Source: Henricia sp. BOLD:AAB3569 (lineage: Eukaryota > Echinodermata > Asteroidea > Spinulosida > Echinasteridae). Taken from it: DNA of 64,000 bases. The notes under the pieces are model-generated. The model was not told the origin of the DNA, did no database searches, and saw nothing but the letters and a program-made list of their open reading frames with translations. Shown here one piece after another: positions 10,836 to 22,400 of the stretch; positions within the stretch are counted from its first letter, which is position 1, and each line of letters opens with the position of its first letter. The stretch lies in assembly GCA_037783545.1 (NCBI GenBank), contig JBBELK010000454.1, forward strand, positions 1,984,001-2,048,000. The letters run 5' to 3'. The translations under genes were made by a program, and so were the position numbers.

Positions 10836-13800
10836 ATGACATCACGTGGTCACCTAAGACGCGCCACAGGTGTGGATCCTGACGAAAGACAACAGCCGTC
10901 TGCTGTCTTCATTGGCAGCGTATCTGGCCGGTCACAAGTAAATTTCAACATGACACAAAAAGGTATTTCGAAAAAACAGAGCACTGATCCCCAGTTTCGA
11001 TCTAGGGTCTTAATAAAGATAGTATACATGATTGGTAAACTGTTACAAATAGTTTTACCCCCCTGTGTGATTGAAGATATGCATGATTAAAACCAACCTG
11101 AGCAAAAACCAGCTCCGTACTTCGTCTAACTTTTGAGAAAACAGTCAAAAAAGGGTTTGCAGTCATTTCGCCCCAAAACCACTTCGCCCTGAACCATTTC
11201 GCCCTGAACCACGGCCTGTGCACGAAGTGGTTTTGGGGCGAAGTGGCATTTGCGCGATGTAGTGTTTGGACGAAGTAATTTGGGGCGAAATGGCACTCGG
11301 GCGAAGTGGTTTGGGGCGAAATGGCACTTGGGCGAAATGGTTTTGGGGCGAATTGAATTTTCGTCTCATGAGACGAAAACTAATTGTTTTACTCATTTCT
11401 CAAAGACTATAGCACTTCAGACAAAACCATTTCAGGGGAAGTTTTCCACGGTCATCATGTTTATATTGTGTAAGTTAGGCGTAAATCTGTGAACATTTCT
11501 GATTTTCGAGATTACCAATGATGTATACTGCCTTTAAGTAGCAATCTGCGGCCAAAAGTGTGGAAAATTTTGGAAAATCACAGCACTGAATCGGATTATA
11601 AAAGAGTTCTCACTGCACCAGAGACACTTTTCCCAGATGCTATAGACTACTAAAGTAAAAACGTCATTCTTTGCTCGCTGCCGAAGTTTCTAGCTAAGTC
11701 TACACTCAAATCAGTGACATGTTTCATGTGCTTCACCAATAAAAGTTTCAGATTTCCAGCGAATGTTTGGACCCAATAATATCATGACAAGTGACGTCAC
11801 ACTTTAGTAGTCTACTTTGTGGCAATATAGCACTTACGCATTATGCCAAAAACAAAAGAGTTGATTGCACGGATGTAACTTTAGGTATTTCAGTGTGGTT
11901 TGCCAAAACTTGCCAAAAATATTTAGTCTTTTTTGGCTCTATTACTTAGGCGAGTTGAGGCCATTCATTGCATTTTGCTGTTTTGTCAGACTTTGGGCCT
12001 TGTTTTGTCCGAAAAGTCAATTAGCCTCAATTGAATATTGCTGTATAATATATTTTTTTGCTTTAGTGATACTGTTGATTTTATTGATTCTTGTGACATT
12101 TCTAGAGTACAACAGGCCTGCGTCTGCACAATGCGGACTAGCATTAGTATTTTGCATCGCTGTCGTGACCATGGTGACAGTCATTCTCGTGTTCACTCAC
12201 AAAGATCCAGGTAAATATTTTGTTGTCCAAATTTAAAACCAAAACAAAATCAATCAAAAATACTGGTCAAAACTTGTAATAATCAGCAACATTTGTAAAA
12301 TTTTCTTTATCAAACTGACCAAGCACACTTTATATACAACGCAATATTTGGTAAGGTGCATAACTACCATTAAAATCAAACTTGGGATGAAAAAAAAAAA
12401 AATATGGGCCTTATGATTGATTCGAACACGGGATTCGATCCCGAGACATATGCAGACATATACTATATGCCAGCTGAGCTACACGGTTTGTGTCACCTTG
12501 AAAATTTCTTGTTTCTTTCAGTCTTGGACCTTTGTCAGCAACAAATTATCCAGTTCTACATTGACATGGCAGGAACTATCCCACATCCTTCGTCTCCTTC
12601 AAGAACCTGGAACATTGATCAGTTCTTTATTCCGCTGGAACTTGCCAAGGAATCGTCTAGCCAAACAGAGTCCATACCAGGGGGAGATTTTTTTCTGGAC
12701 AAAGTTCAGTCAGTCCGCCTGAACTCGTGGAAAGATCTTTTTGATCAGAAAAGAGTTATTCTGTCGGGTGGAGCTGGGTACGGAAAATCGACTTTGTTGA
12801 CCAAAATTGCAAACACTTGGGCGAAAAGCGGACAGCCCGCTAGGTTCCAGCTTGTGTTTTTGTTGAGACTGAATCAAATACAAACAACAGGTTGTGTCAT
12901 AAAAGCAATTTTTGAACAGATTTTGCCCAAGGACACAAGTTTGACCACACAGAATATTAAGGACTTACTTGATGGGCATCAAGACAAGATTGCATTTTTG
13001 TTCGATGGTTTCGACGAAATTGAGTCAAATGCCTTAGAATCTCCCGAGGGAGTCTACAGAATCCAAGACATTTTACATCACAAGGTCTTGCGGAACAGTT
13101 TCGTTCTGGTAACTACACGTCCACATAAGGTCGACTCTGTCCGAAAAGCTTACCCATACACTCATGTCAAGACTTTGGGTTTTACCGATGGCAATTTAAA
13201 CAAATTTATCGAGTCTCATTTTTCCAACGATGTCCAGTTGGGCGAGGCTTTACTTTCCCACCTAAAATCAAACCCGTCTCTTCACACATTGTCTACGATT
13301 CCACTCGTAAGCTATATGATTTGCATAATTTGGAAGAACCAAGGATCCTTGCCGAATAAGACGACTGAACTTTACACGGATTTTGCCAAATATATCGTGC
13401 AACAACGATTGGGTGAAGACCAGTGGCAGCAGCGGATGGGCACTCTCCTTAACGGCATTGGGCGAGTTGCTTTGGACGGACTTCTGGACACGAATGCGAA
13501 AAGACAGCTCTTTAGGCCGGAGGAATTCCAGAGTTGCGGGACCTGTTTAGAAGATGGCACGAATACCGGTTTTCTGCAGCGAGAAAACTTCACAAGTGGC
13601 GTAGATGTTAAAGAAGTGGTCGTGTTTTATCACTTGTCATTTCAGGAATACTGCGCAGCGTATTATCTCGTTAATTTGCTCGAGGATAACGCAGACAGTT
13701 TCCATACTAAGGTAGGACAACTGATGAGGGACGCGGATTTGCTGAAAATTTCCCAAATGGAGACGATGCTTAGGTTTTGCTGTGGTAGGTCACATCGGGC

Positions 13801-14557
13801 TGCTGGCGTCATACTTAAACATATAGGCCTACTTAAGTTATCACCGAGGGGTAAATATAATTTCCAGATAGACCCAATATTTTATTCTCAAAGTCAAATA
13901 TCGACTACTTCTAGACTAAACCGCTTCGTGCGCTTGTTTCTATTGGAGGCTGGTTCACCCAAACTTGCATGCAAAGTCCCGAAGCAAAGTCCCGACGTGT
14001 TTTGGTGCAAGACTTCAGAAGACATATTAGCGCTGAAGTTTTATGTCGAGTCGGTCTATGCGAAGTCGCTCAACACTAAGGTACATTTCAATTTTAATTG
14101 TCAGTCCTACGACCAGATGAAAGCCATCTTTGAAGTAATTTTAAGTGTCGACATACGTTCAGTCGCCGGTGTAGAGATTAGTTATCAAGTGTCTAAACAC
14201 GCCAAGAAGGAAATTAGCTACTTGACGGAAATACTCAAATTATTCCAAAAAGGCACTCAATTTAGATTTGTTGTATACGTCAAGGAGGAATATGGTGTTG
14301 ATCAGAACGTTGTTTTCAAAGGTCTTGAATTTCTCCGTCAAAATCAATCAGTGCACCAGTTTCGTACCATTACTGATTACACAGGGTGCCGAAAAACCCT
14401 TTTCTACAAAATGTTATACCTAGAATGCATACCTACCGTGCCAATTGGCTCTAAACCATCATGGACGTCGGAACATGGACGTCTCATTGCAAAAGCACAT
14501 TACGATTCAGTGATTTTTATTTTAGAGACAATTGCCTGGGCAACCACCAAAATGTGA
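10836..14557 (+). CDS. NLR-1: membrane-anchored NACHT ATPase with N-terminal amyloid-like motif
   Basis: Model: exons 10836-10962, 12106-12210 and 12522-14557 (755 aa). Both introns are GT-AG and phase 1. Residues 1-42 are hydrophilic and contain VFIGSVSGRSQVNFN (about 24-38), which resembles amyloid-signalling motifs (inference). Exon 2 encodes a proline-containing linker and one hydrophobic segment (about 53-73). Exon 3 carries the NACHT: Walker A GGAGYGKST (160-168), Walker B/DGFDE (about 232-243), the VLVTTRP sensor region (about 271-278) and a winged-helix/helical HLSFQEYCAAYYL motif (about 448-460). The remaining about 290 residues show no LRRs. NACHT proteins are STAND-type oligomerising ATPases, often in innate immunity. 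An open frame runs upstream of exon 3 from 12404, but it crosses a tRNA-like sequence in the intron and is rejected as coding. The gene is duplicated as NLR-2. Confidence 0.85.
11021..11529 (+). mobile_element. 509-bp MITE with internal CACTTCGCCC minisatellite, complete copy
   Basis: An insertion in intron 1 of NLR-1 that is absent from NLR-2. Its ends form an inverted repeat of about 18 bp (AGTATACATSATTGGTAA). Inside are degenerate 16-17-bp units based on CACTTCGCCC, present in both orientations, so the core can fold back. There is also a perfect palindrome of about 20 bp centred on CTCATGAG (near 11368). It is related to copies at 1270-1711 and about 59975-60060. Confidence 0.75.
11597..11604 (+). 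promoter_or_regulatory. Candidate TATA box in NLR-1 intron 1
   Basis: TATAAAAG followed within about 30 bp by an initiator-like CTCACTGCACC. The same string and context recur in NLR-2 intron 1 (19683-19690). It could drive a shorter transcript lacking the N-terminal motif exon. There is no independent support. Confidence 0.25.
12404..12490 (-). other. tRNA-like sequence in NLR-1 intron 2
   Basis: On the minus strand it reads GTGTAGCTCAGCTGGCA (A-box-like) and then CGGGATCGAATCCCG (B box within a stem). The intervening part does not form a clean anticodon arm. A related tRNA-like sequence sits at the same place in NLR-2 (20985-21065). It is probably a tRNA pseudogene or an old SINE head rather than a functional tRNA. 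Confidence 0.45.
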
Positions 14558-14807
14558 CGTATTCACGTCGTCAGTCTATTTCGATGGGGAACAAGCGACA
14601 GAAATCTTGTCGCCTCTCTATACCAATATCAGGACGCCGCTTGGCAGTGCATTGCAGGCATTCAAATGTAATATAACGCGCGCAGATTGTATAAGCACGT
14701 CAATGCAGTGTGGTATATGTATATAGGCTATACTCGGTAATGCTAGCCGTGTCCGCGTCGGCGATTGGCTGCTATTTAAAGCATACAGGGGTTAGCATGC
14801 ATCACTG
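14525..14807 (+). repeat. 3' flank of NLR-1 duplicated after NLR-2
   Basis: From the end of the NLR-1 reading frame through GGTTAGCATGCATCACTG the sequence matches 24918-25812. There it is broken by a MITE that itself holds a SINE. This places the right side of the segmental duplication near 14.8 / 25.8 kb. Confidence 0.7.
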
Positions 14808-14975
14808 TAATCCAAATGGATTAAATCAAAATGACTCGGGCGTGTGTTTGCTAAACGCAACAGCCGCCTTACTTCACATATTTGCGTGGATTTCCCCAGG
14901 GCATTGTAACGTCGCTTAGCAGAGTGGAAATTCCCTGAGATCACAGGATGACCTTTACTGGGACACTCTTGATAA
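14807..14975 (+). repeat. Repeat present in inverted orientation at about 26140-26312
   Basis: Shared strings read on opposite strands include GATTTAATCCATTTGG, GCCCTGGGGAAATCCACGC and GATCTCAGGGAATTT. It indicates local rearrangement beyond the duplicated NLR blocks. Confidence 0.6.
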
Positions 14976-15128
14976 AATATATGGGCGGCCAAAATAAATA
15001 AAAAATCTTCATCATAAACAATGAGAAACATATAAAGGACAAAACAACGGCAAAGTCAAAATCAAACTATAGACGGGTTGCGTCTGAAACAAGTTACAGA
15101 CGCAAGGTGTTCGGGGCATGTAAAGGAC

Positions 15129-15239
15129 CAGAGGCGGATCGAGCATCATTTAAAAAACAGGAATACGATGAGATTCAGGGGGACCCCCTGAAATAAAACA
15201 CGGTATTCCTATATTTTAACGAGGCTGGATCCGCCACTG
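15129..15239. mobile_element. About 111-bp MITE with hAT-like ends
   Basis: Ends CAGAGGCGGATCGAGC and GCTGGATCCGCCACTG form an imperfect inverted repeat of the CAGTGGCGGATCCAG type found on many hAT MITEs. AGGAC occurs on both sides, but a full 8-bp TSD was not seen. The internal sequence GGGGGACCCCC is palindromic. Confidence 0.5.
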
Positions 15240-15261
15240 AGGACAGAAGTTTAAGCTTTAA

Positions 15262-15545
15262 ATGGACAAACCGGCCTATACTGTTTACGTAATTTAGCAT
15301 AATTGATGGTCCTTGTGAAAAAAGTTCGTCAAAATGTCCCGTTATTAACCACAAAAGTTTAAAGTTAATAAAAACTGTCAATAGTCGAGTTATACGCTTT
15401 ACCAGCCGTTGCTATCCCACGAGACTCACGACTTTGTCGGAAACAATTCGCTTTTCACTTGGCAGCTTTTTGCTTTGGATATCTCTCATTCTCTGCTGAA
15501 GATTTCACTGGACAGCCTGGACGACCGAATGGGTTTTTCCGTTTT
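15262..15545 (+). repeat. Dispersed repeat shared with about 46598-46895
   Basis: Shares ACCGGCCTATACTG, TGATGGTCCTTGTGAAAAAAG, CGAGACTCACGACTTTG, CACTTGGCAGCTTTT and TTTCACTGGACAGCC in the same order. The class was not identified. Confidence 0.6.
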
Positions 15546-16059
15546 CTGTAGAGCAGCTGACCGTTCATGGTTTGTCTTCTCTAACGTAGTTCCACGGCAC
15601 TACCGGTTTCGGGCAGCCAACGTGTGTGTGCCGTGGGGCTAAAAATTACATTGTCCGGTAGACTGTCCACGCGTGGAACTAGCTTCGGTTCCTCGGACTT
15701 TGTGTCAACATTTTATGTACGATTTTTCAGAGTTATGTTTAATAAATAGTCTCTTTTGTCAAATACTCATAAATATTTTGAAAAAAATCAGAGCTGAGTT
15801 TGATGCAGTACTGCAGTAATAAACTTAAGGAATAAACTGTGTATCACACGGCCATATGGCTGGAAATACAACTAACTCACAAGACCACGCGGAACCAGAA
15901 TCTGGTTCCGAAAAGTCACGTGACCTTGACTTTTTGAAAAAAATGCTAAAAAACGGCAAAATGTTGTGGTTTCTTTTCAGGTCCTCTTCAGTCTATTTCG
16001 GAAAGACTTTCAGAATCTGTATGGGTCTATTTCGAGCCCAAAATAGCCCAACATTTTAG

Positions 16060-16440
16060 AGTGAATAGAGTGTTAAAAAAGGTTTATATGAAGTATTGTC
16101 AAGATGACAAAATTATATCACACACTAAGGTCCATCGACTTGGTAAATAGGAAAATATGTCATAGGTCATGGTGACATCAGCTAAATATATCATACACTA
16201 TAAAGGTGACCATCGATTTGGCTAACAGAAACTTAAGTCAAAGGTCATAACGTAATGTTTGTCCAAAATCAAAATTATAGGTATTTTTAAATTATGAAGT
16301 ATAGCCAACGACGTCATTTGAAATTCGCACACTTGTCAAGATGCGTACTCTTAAGTTTCAAGTTCATACCATGTTCCGTTTTTTAGCTAGGCCGCTTTTT
16401 GTCAAAAATCAATTTTTGAAATTTGAAATTATTATTATTA
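16060..16440 (+). repeat. Repeat block shared with about 25912-26485 (partly inverted)
   Basis: The part at about 16062-16300 recurs reverse-complemented at about 25915-26085. The part at about 16285-16440 (ATGAAGTATAGCCAA ... GCTAGGCCGCTTTTTG) recurs in direct orientation at about 26345-26475. No coding capacity was seen. Confidence 0.6.
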
Positions 16441-16639
16441 CGTAATCGTTGATGTTATGATGACATCATACTATCGTCAAGATCCCTTGAATCCCTCGGC
16501 GCCAGGAGTACCCTAGAGTAGACACGGTGCGCTATACAAGTGTCCACCATCACATTTATTACCATTATCCCTTTTGTTATTGCTTGATTTTTCGGGTGTT
16601 TTTCTTTTGCATGTCTTTTTTCTTCTCTTGGGGTCCAAA

Positions 16640-17570
16640 CTTAGTTCAAAGCATATAACTCGAAAACGAAACAAGGTACAACTACGAACTTCAAACTTGG
16701 TACCAACTTAGAACTTAGTCTGAGGTGGACATATAGTAGTGACGTCATCGTGACGTCATCAAGTCTAAAAAAACTAGCCAAAAATGACTAAAATATGCAT
16801 TTCTTAAAATTTCTCCCTCTCCAAAGCCACGTGACCAGGGTCTTCTTATTTGGCAGACATATAAACCAGATCGATCATGAGCTACAATTTGCTTTGTGGG
16901 GACATTTTCATCTGACCATTCCTTCCTGGGTCAATTGAAGGTTACATTTCAGTCGATTAAAATATCAAAATTTTTGTACTTTTTGCACTTATGCAGCAAC
17001 ATTTCCCATGAAACTATGCTTGATCTTCATGAAACTAGGTACAGGCATAGGCCCATGATAAACTTCCAGCAGCATGTATGACGTCACCATGACGTAAATG
17101 ATTACGTAATTATAGAAGGTTGAAACTGCTAAAAAAGATGATTTTCATAATTAAGATGACCAAAATATGCATTTTAAGAAAATGATTCTCTCTCAAACAC
17201 CACATGACCAGGGTCTTCATATTTGGCAGACATATAGATCAGATCATGGTCTACAATTTGCTTTGTGTGGGCATTTTTATCTGACCCTTTCTTCCTTGGT
17301 CAATTGAAGGTCAAAGTTCAGTCAATTCAAAAGTCACTTTTTAAACATAATCCAGCCTAACTGGAGAACGGAACGAGGTATGAACTTCAAAATACAATTT
17401 TAGACTAGGGATCCGGACGTTTGTGTGATGCCACTATGACGTCATCGGTTGGCTTATTATAATATTGTTTAAATACTTTTAAAAAAAAAGTATAACTTGA
17501 AAACGGAACATGGTATGAACTGGAAACTTGGCCCAGTCCTAGGTCTTAGACTAAGGATGCATGTAGTATG
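16640..17570 (+). repeat. Degenerate long-period repeats with TGACGTCA sites
   Basis: A unit of about 370 bp (accession of ACATGACCAGGGTCTTC, TTTGGCAGACATATA, CTACAATTTGCTTTGTG, GGTCAATTGAAGGT) occurs about twice, with a partial third. Between units lie CRE-like TGACGTCA motifs, for example near 16740-16760, 17078 and 17440. No ORF was recognised. Confidence 0.55.
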
Positions 17571-18969
17571 GTTTATTTCACATCTTCCCTGGATTCATTC
17601 AATACAATCATTACAAGCTGCGTTTACTTATATAAACTTGTCATGAATGTCATGTTGAAAACATAACACAACACAACACAACACAATAAGGGCATATTTG
17701 TTAATGGAAGATGTATAGGATGCTAGATAAAAAGCCAATAAGACCTAGCACCCCCGTTACAATTAACAAGGTAATTTTAAATTAAGGTGAGGTGCAAAAA
17801 TTAACAAGAATAAATAAAACATAACTTTATACAATTGTCAAAACTTCTAAAGGACCTTATGTACCATACATAGCTACACTTCGAGGTAAAACTGGTTTTT
17901 ATGTGTAAACTTATTTAGCTATTAAAATATTTAGTACCTTGAAATTAGATAAAAATATTTCTTAAATTTGTAAATACTATATACGCATGTATGGAATATT
18001 TTTTTAATTATTCCACAATAGTGGACCTTGCTGTCTAACTGTAGATTTACAAATACTTGTTCTAACAGGATTTATGTGAAACATAGAAGACAATCTTGTA
18101 TAATAGGTGTGTATTGCATTATTCAAAGTAAAAATATTAACGGTGCAGGGTAATATGTCTTTATCATACTTAAACATTAAGACCCCAATGTGGTATTTGT
18201 AAATTTCAAAAATTGTAAGACATTTAAAGTTTTTAAAAGCATCTGTAATAATTACAGAGGGATTTCTTTTGGACTACAAATAATTTGTTTTAATACGTTT
18301 GATATGTATTTCCCCAAGACAAAACAGTGGGGAAGGGTTAAAGTGTTGTAAATGGAAATAAGCACCTTAGTGGGCAGTATGTGCATCAATTTGCGAAGAA
18401 TACAAGTTCCTTGAGATAACTGAGTGGACTTTTAGACAGTACTCTTTCCATGTAATTTTGTCATCGATTACAACTCCATCACCCATTTGTATTCATTTTT
18501 ACCAGCTATGCCAGTTATTTATATGTATTTGTTATTGTCTATGTGTTAGGACCCCGGTGGAAATAAGCCGTTTTATTATCAGCTTTTTGGGTTATCCTTG
18601 GCTTGTTTTTATGTAGTAAAATGTTTTGTATATTTGTGTTTGTGAGCTATGTTTTTTTGTATATTTTAGCCAAAATAAATAAATAAAATAAATAAAGGAA
18701 TTTTGTATTGCGAGTTTGATTCATTAAAATATTATTAAAGTACACATTATAGTTTTGTGCATCTGTTTTCTTCTTAGAAAACGACATTAAAGTTTGTCTT
18801 GTCAATATTAATGGATAGTTTATACATAATTTATGAGCCATCTGGAGATATTTGCCAATTCAGTATTAACAAGACCAATATCATCTTGCAAACATTTACT
18901 ACTGTAGAAAATATTTGTATCATCAGCAAATAAAATAAATGACAGCAATTTTGAGGAATGACATATATC
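17567..18969 (-). pseudogene. Decayed non-LTR retrotransposon (LINE), 3' part of reverse transcriptase
   Basis: Minus-strand reading gives DICHSSKLLSFILFADDTNIF, containing the RT FADD catalytic motif, then KKKTDAQNYNVYFNN. Beyond an insertion come VVIDDKITWKEYC and an RT-thumb-like segment near 18300-18400. Several frameshifts and stops break the frame. It ends with an AATAAA-containing tail near 17567-17580. It is 5'-truncated and abuts the hydrolase-gene fragment at 18970. Probably a Jockey/CR1-like LINE; the clade is not resolved. Confidence 0.75.
18494..18701 (+). mobile_element. 5'-truncated LINE 3' end nested in the minus-strand LINE
   Basis: Contains a 3'UTR-like GGACCCCGGTGGAAATAAG and ends in an (AAATA)n tail. 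It is flanked by the 8-bp duplication TTTGTATT (18486-18493 and 18702-18709). It interrupts the RT reading of the older LINE between NVYFNN and VVIDDK, so it is the younger insertion. Confidence 0.7.
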
Positions 18970-19192
18970 AAATCCCAAAATGTTGGAAAGAACACGTATT
19001 CTAGACGCCATTTTTGCCGAAATCACACTTATCACAATGATATGCCTATGTGCATGTACGTACATGTACCACCTGTCACCGCGGTATATACGGTACGGTG
19101 TGTATCTGCTGCCCAACTTTAGACTAGACTTGGCAAAGTCCATTGATTGAGTCTAAATGCTGCTTGTCGCGTGCGCGCATGCAAATTATTAA
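18970..19192 (-). pseudogene. 5' fragment of a second hydrolase gene (first about 14 codons plus upstream region)
   Basis: Matches 9420-9612 closely: on the minus strand the start MASRIRVLSNILGF is intact (ATG at 19011). The coding sequence then stops at position 18970 and joins LINE sequence, giving an artefactual fused frame MASRIR...FADDTN. The body of the gene, with all catalytic residues, is not present to the left. It is a truncated duplicate and not expected to be functional. Confidence 0.85.
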
Positions 19193-19445
19193 AAATCACA
19201 AAAATATATATTCTTAAATCATGTTTGACCTATTAAAAAAACACTTATTAACGACTGGATGACTTGCTAATCGAAATAATGTAAATTGTTAGCATTTTTG
19301 CTAAGCATACCGTACAGCCGTGCACGAGCAGCCGATAGAGGGCGCGTTAATACGGAAGTGTTTCGCGAAAAGCAGTAATTAATAAACTATAACCAACGAC
19401 TGACTCCAACTTTCAAGAATACTTAGGGAAAAGCAGATTGGAGAA

Positions 19446-22400
19446 ATGACATCACGTGGTCACCTAAGACGCGCCACAGGTGTGGATCCTGACGAAAGAC
19501 AACAGCCATCTGTTGTCATTGGCAACGTATCTGGGTCACAACTAAATTTCAACATAAAAGTAAAAGGTATTTCGAAACGACAGAGCACTTTCGATCTAGG
19601 CCTATAACATGTATAAGCAGCAATCTGCGGCCAAAAGTGTGGACAATAATTATTTTTGGAAAATCACAGCACTGAATCGGTTTATAAAAGAGTTCTCACT
19701 GCACCAGAGACACTTTTCCCAGATGCTATAGACTACTAAAGTAAAAACGTAATTCTTTGCTCGTTGCCGAAGTTTCTAGCCAAGTCTACACTAAAATCAG
19801 TGACATGTTTCATGTGCTTTACCCATAGAAGTTTCATATTTCCAGCGAATGTTTGGACCCAATAATATCATGACAAGTGACGTCATACTTTAGTAGTCTA
19901 CTTTGTGGCAATTTATAGCACTTACGCATTATGCCAAAAACAAAAGAGTTGATTGCACGGATGTAACTTCAAGTATTTCAGTGTGGTTTGCCAAAACTTG
20001 CCAAAAATATTTAGTCTTTCTCGGCTCTATATATTACTTGGCTCAAGTTAGGACCATTTATTGCATTTTGCAGTTTTGTCAGACTTTGGGCCTTGTTTTG
20101 TCCGAAACGTTAATTAGCCTCAATTGAATACATTTGTTTGTTTTTTGCTTTAGTGATACTGTTGATTTTATTGAATTTCTTCTTGTGACATTCCTAGGGT
20201 ACAACAGGCCTGCGCCTGCACAATGCGGACCAGCATTAGTATTTTGTTGTATTTGCATCGCTGCCCTGATGACAGCCATTCTCATTATGGACAAAGTTCC
20301 AGGTAAATATTTTGTTGTCCAAATTTAAAACCAAAACAAAATCGATCAAAAATACTGGTCAAAACTTGTAATAGTGTCTTGTGTGTTCGTATGATAACTA
20401 CAAAAATCAGCAACATTTGTAAAATTGTCTTTATAATATCAAACTGGTCAGTCACACTTTATATACAACGCAATATTAATTTGGTAAGGTGCATAATCAC
20501 CATTAAAGTTGCACTGCCCGTGTTTGGGCCGATTTGGGCGTCAAATTTGTTTTTAAAAGTTAAATAGGTATTTTTCTAGAATAGAAAAAGTTATCAGCTT
20601 TCATTTGGTACCAAGAACGTAAAAATCCGTCAAGGATTAATGCCAGTCGATTAAAAACAAGAAATGATTAAAAGGCTGGCAGGTCAATTAATCGACAGGG
20701 TTATGACGTAAATGTACATGTGCGCGTACATGTGTACATTGTACACATACTATGTACATATGAGCGTACGCGCACATGTACAACATGTGAAGCACGTTTC
20801 AAGAAAAAGGCTTGTATCTCCAATTCCCGACGTCGGAAATTTAAGTTTTTGATATTTTTCGTTACAGAGACACGTAAGCTTTCTAAATTCGTTCGCTTGT
20901 GTAAATTAATTTTGTTAATCCTTTCACCGAAACACGGGCAATGCAACTTTAAAATCAAACTTGGGATCATGAAAGAAAAATCATATGGGCCTTATGATTC
21001 GAACCCGAGACTTCATACTCACCGGGCAGACAGATGCTCTCAGGCTGCCAGCTGAGCGGGCTATACACGGTTTGTGTCACCTTGAAAATTTCTCGTTTCT
21101 TTCAGCAAAACTCCCGCCGGCCGTGGACCGTTGTCGGCAACATGTTATCCAGTTCTATAATGACACGGCAAGAACTATCCCAGCACATCCTTTGCTTCCT
21201 TCAAGAACCTTGGACATTGATCAGTTCTTTATTAAGCTGGAACTTGCCAAGGAATTGCCCAGTCAAACGAAGCCCACTGAACCTCTCAAGCTATCAGAGG
21301 GGAATTCTGTTCTGGACAAAGTCCAGACGGTCCCCCTGGACTCGTGGAAAGATATTTTTGATCAGAAAAAAGTACGACAGTCCAGAGTTATTCTGTCGGG
21401 TGGAGCTGGATACGGAAAATCGACTTTGTTGACGAAAATTGTGAGCAATTGGGCGGGAAGCGGAGAGCCCGCTAGGTTCAAGCTTGTATTCCTGTTGAGA
21501 CTTAGGAACATACGAACGACGGGATGTCTCATAGATGCAATTTTTAACCAGATTTTGCCCACGGACACAAGTTTAACCAGACAGGAAATGAAGAACGTAC
21601 TTGATGTGCATCAAGACGAAATTGCGTTTTTGTTGGACGGTTTCGACGAATTTCAATCAAGTGCCCTAAATTCTCCAAAGGGCATCTACAGAATCCAAGA
21701 CATTTTACACCACAGAGCGTTAGTGAACAGTTTCGTTCTTGTAACTACACGTCCACATAAGGTCGACTCTATCCAAAAAGGTTACCCACACTACGCTCAT
21801 GTCAAGACTTTGGGTTTTACAGCCGGCAATAGAAACAAATTTATCAAGTATCAATTTTCCAACGATGTCCAGTCGGGCGAGGCTTTACTTTCCTGTGTGG
21901 AATCCAACCTATCCCTTCAATCATTATCTACTATTCCACTCATAAGCCAAATGATTTGCATAATTTGGAAGAACCAAGGTTCCTTGCCGAATAAGATGAC
22001 TGAACTTTACACGGATTTTGCCAAAGTTCTCGTGAAGCGCCGATTGGGTGAAGACCAGTGGCAGCAACGGATGGACACTCTCCTCAACGGCCTTGGGCGA
22101 GTTGCATTGGACGGACTTCTGGACGCGGATGCGAAAAGACAGCTCTTTGAGCCGGAGGAATTCCAGAGTTGCGGGACCTGTTTAGAAGATGGCACGAATA
22201 CCGGTTTTCTGCAGCGAGAAAACTTCACAAGTGGCCTAGATGTTAAAGAAGTGGTCGTGTTTTATCACTTGTCATTTCAGGAATACTGCGCAGCGTATTA
22301 TCTCGTTAATTTGCTCGAGGATAACGAAAATAGTTTCCATACTAAGGTAGGACAACTGATGAGGGACGCGGATTTGCTGAAAATTTCCCAAATGGAGACG

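Noticed and set aside
10836-10962. Calling the NLR N-terminal motif a bona fide RHIM
   Set aside because: It has the V/I-G core and spacing flavour of RHIM/cRHIM and bacterial amyloid motifs but not the canonical I/V-Q-I/V-G tetrad; kept only as amyloid-like.
12404-12521. Open frame upstream of NLR-1 exon 3 (and the equivalent 20985-21105 before NLR-2) as a real N-terminus
   Set aside because: The peptide is translation through an antisense tRNA-like sequence, and a pyrimidine-tract acceptor (TTTCTTTCAG) follows. The upstream exons join in a consistent phase in both copies.
15856-16059. ATG-initiated 67-codon ORF (MAGNTTNSQD...) as a gene
   Set aside because: No similarity seen, no splice context, and it runs into repeat sequence shared with 26 kb.
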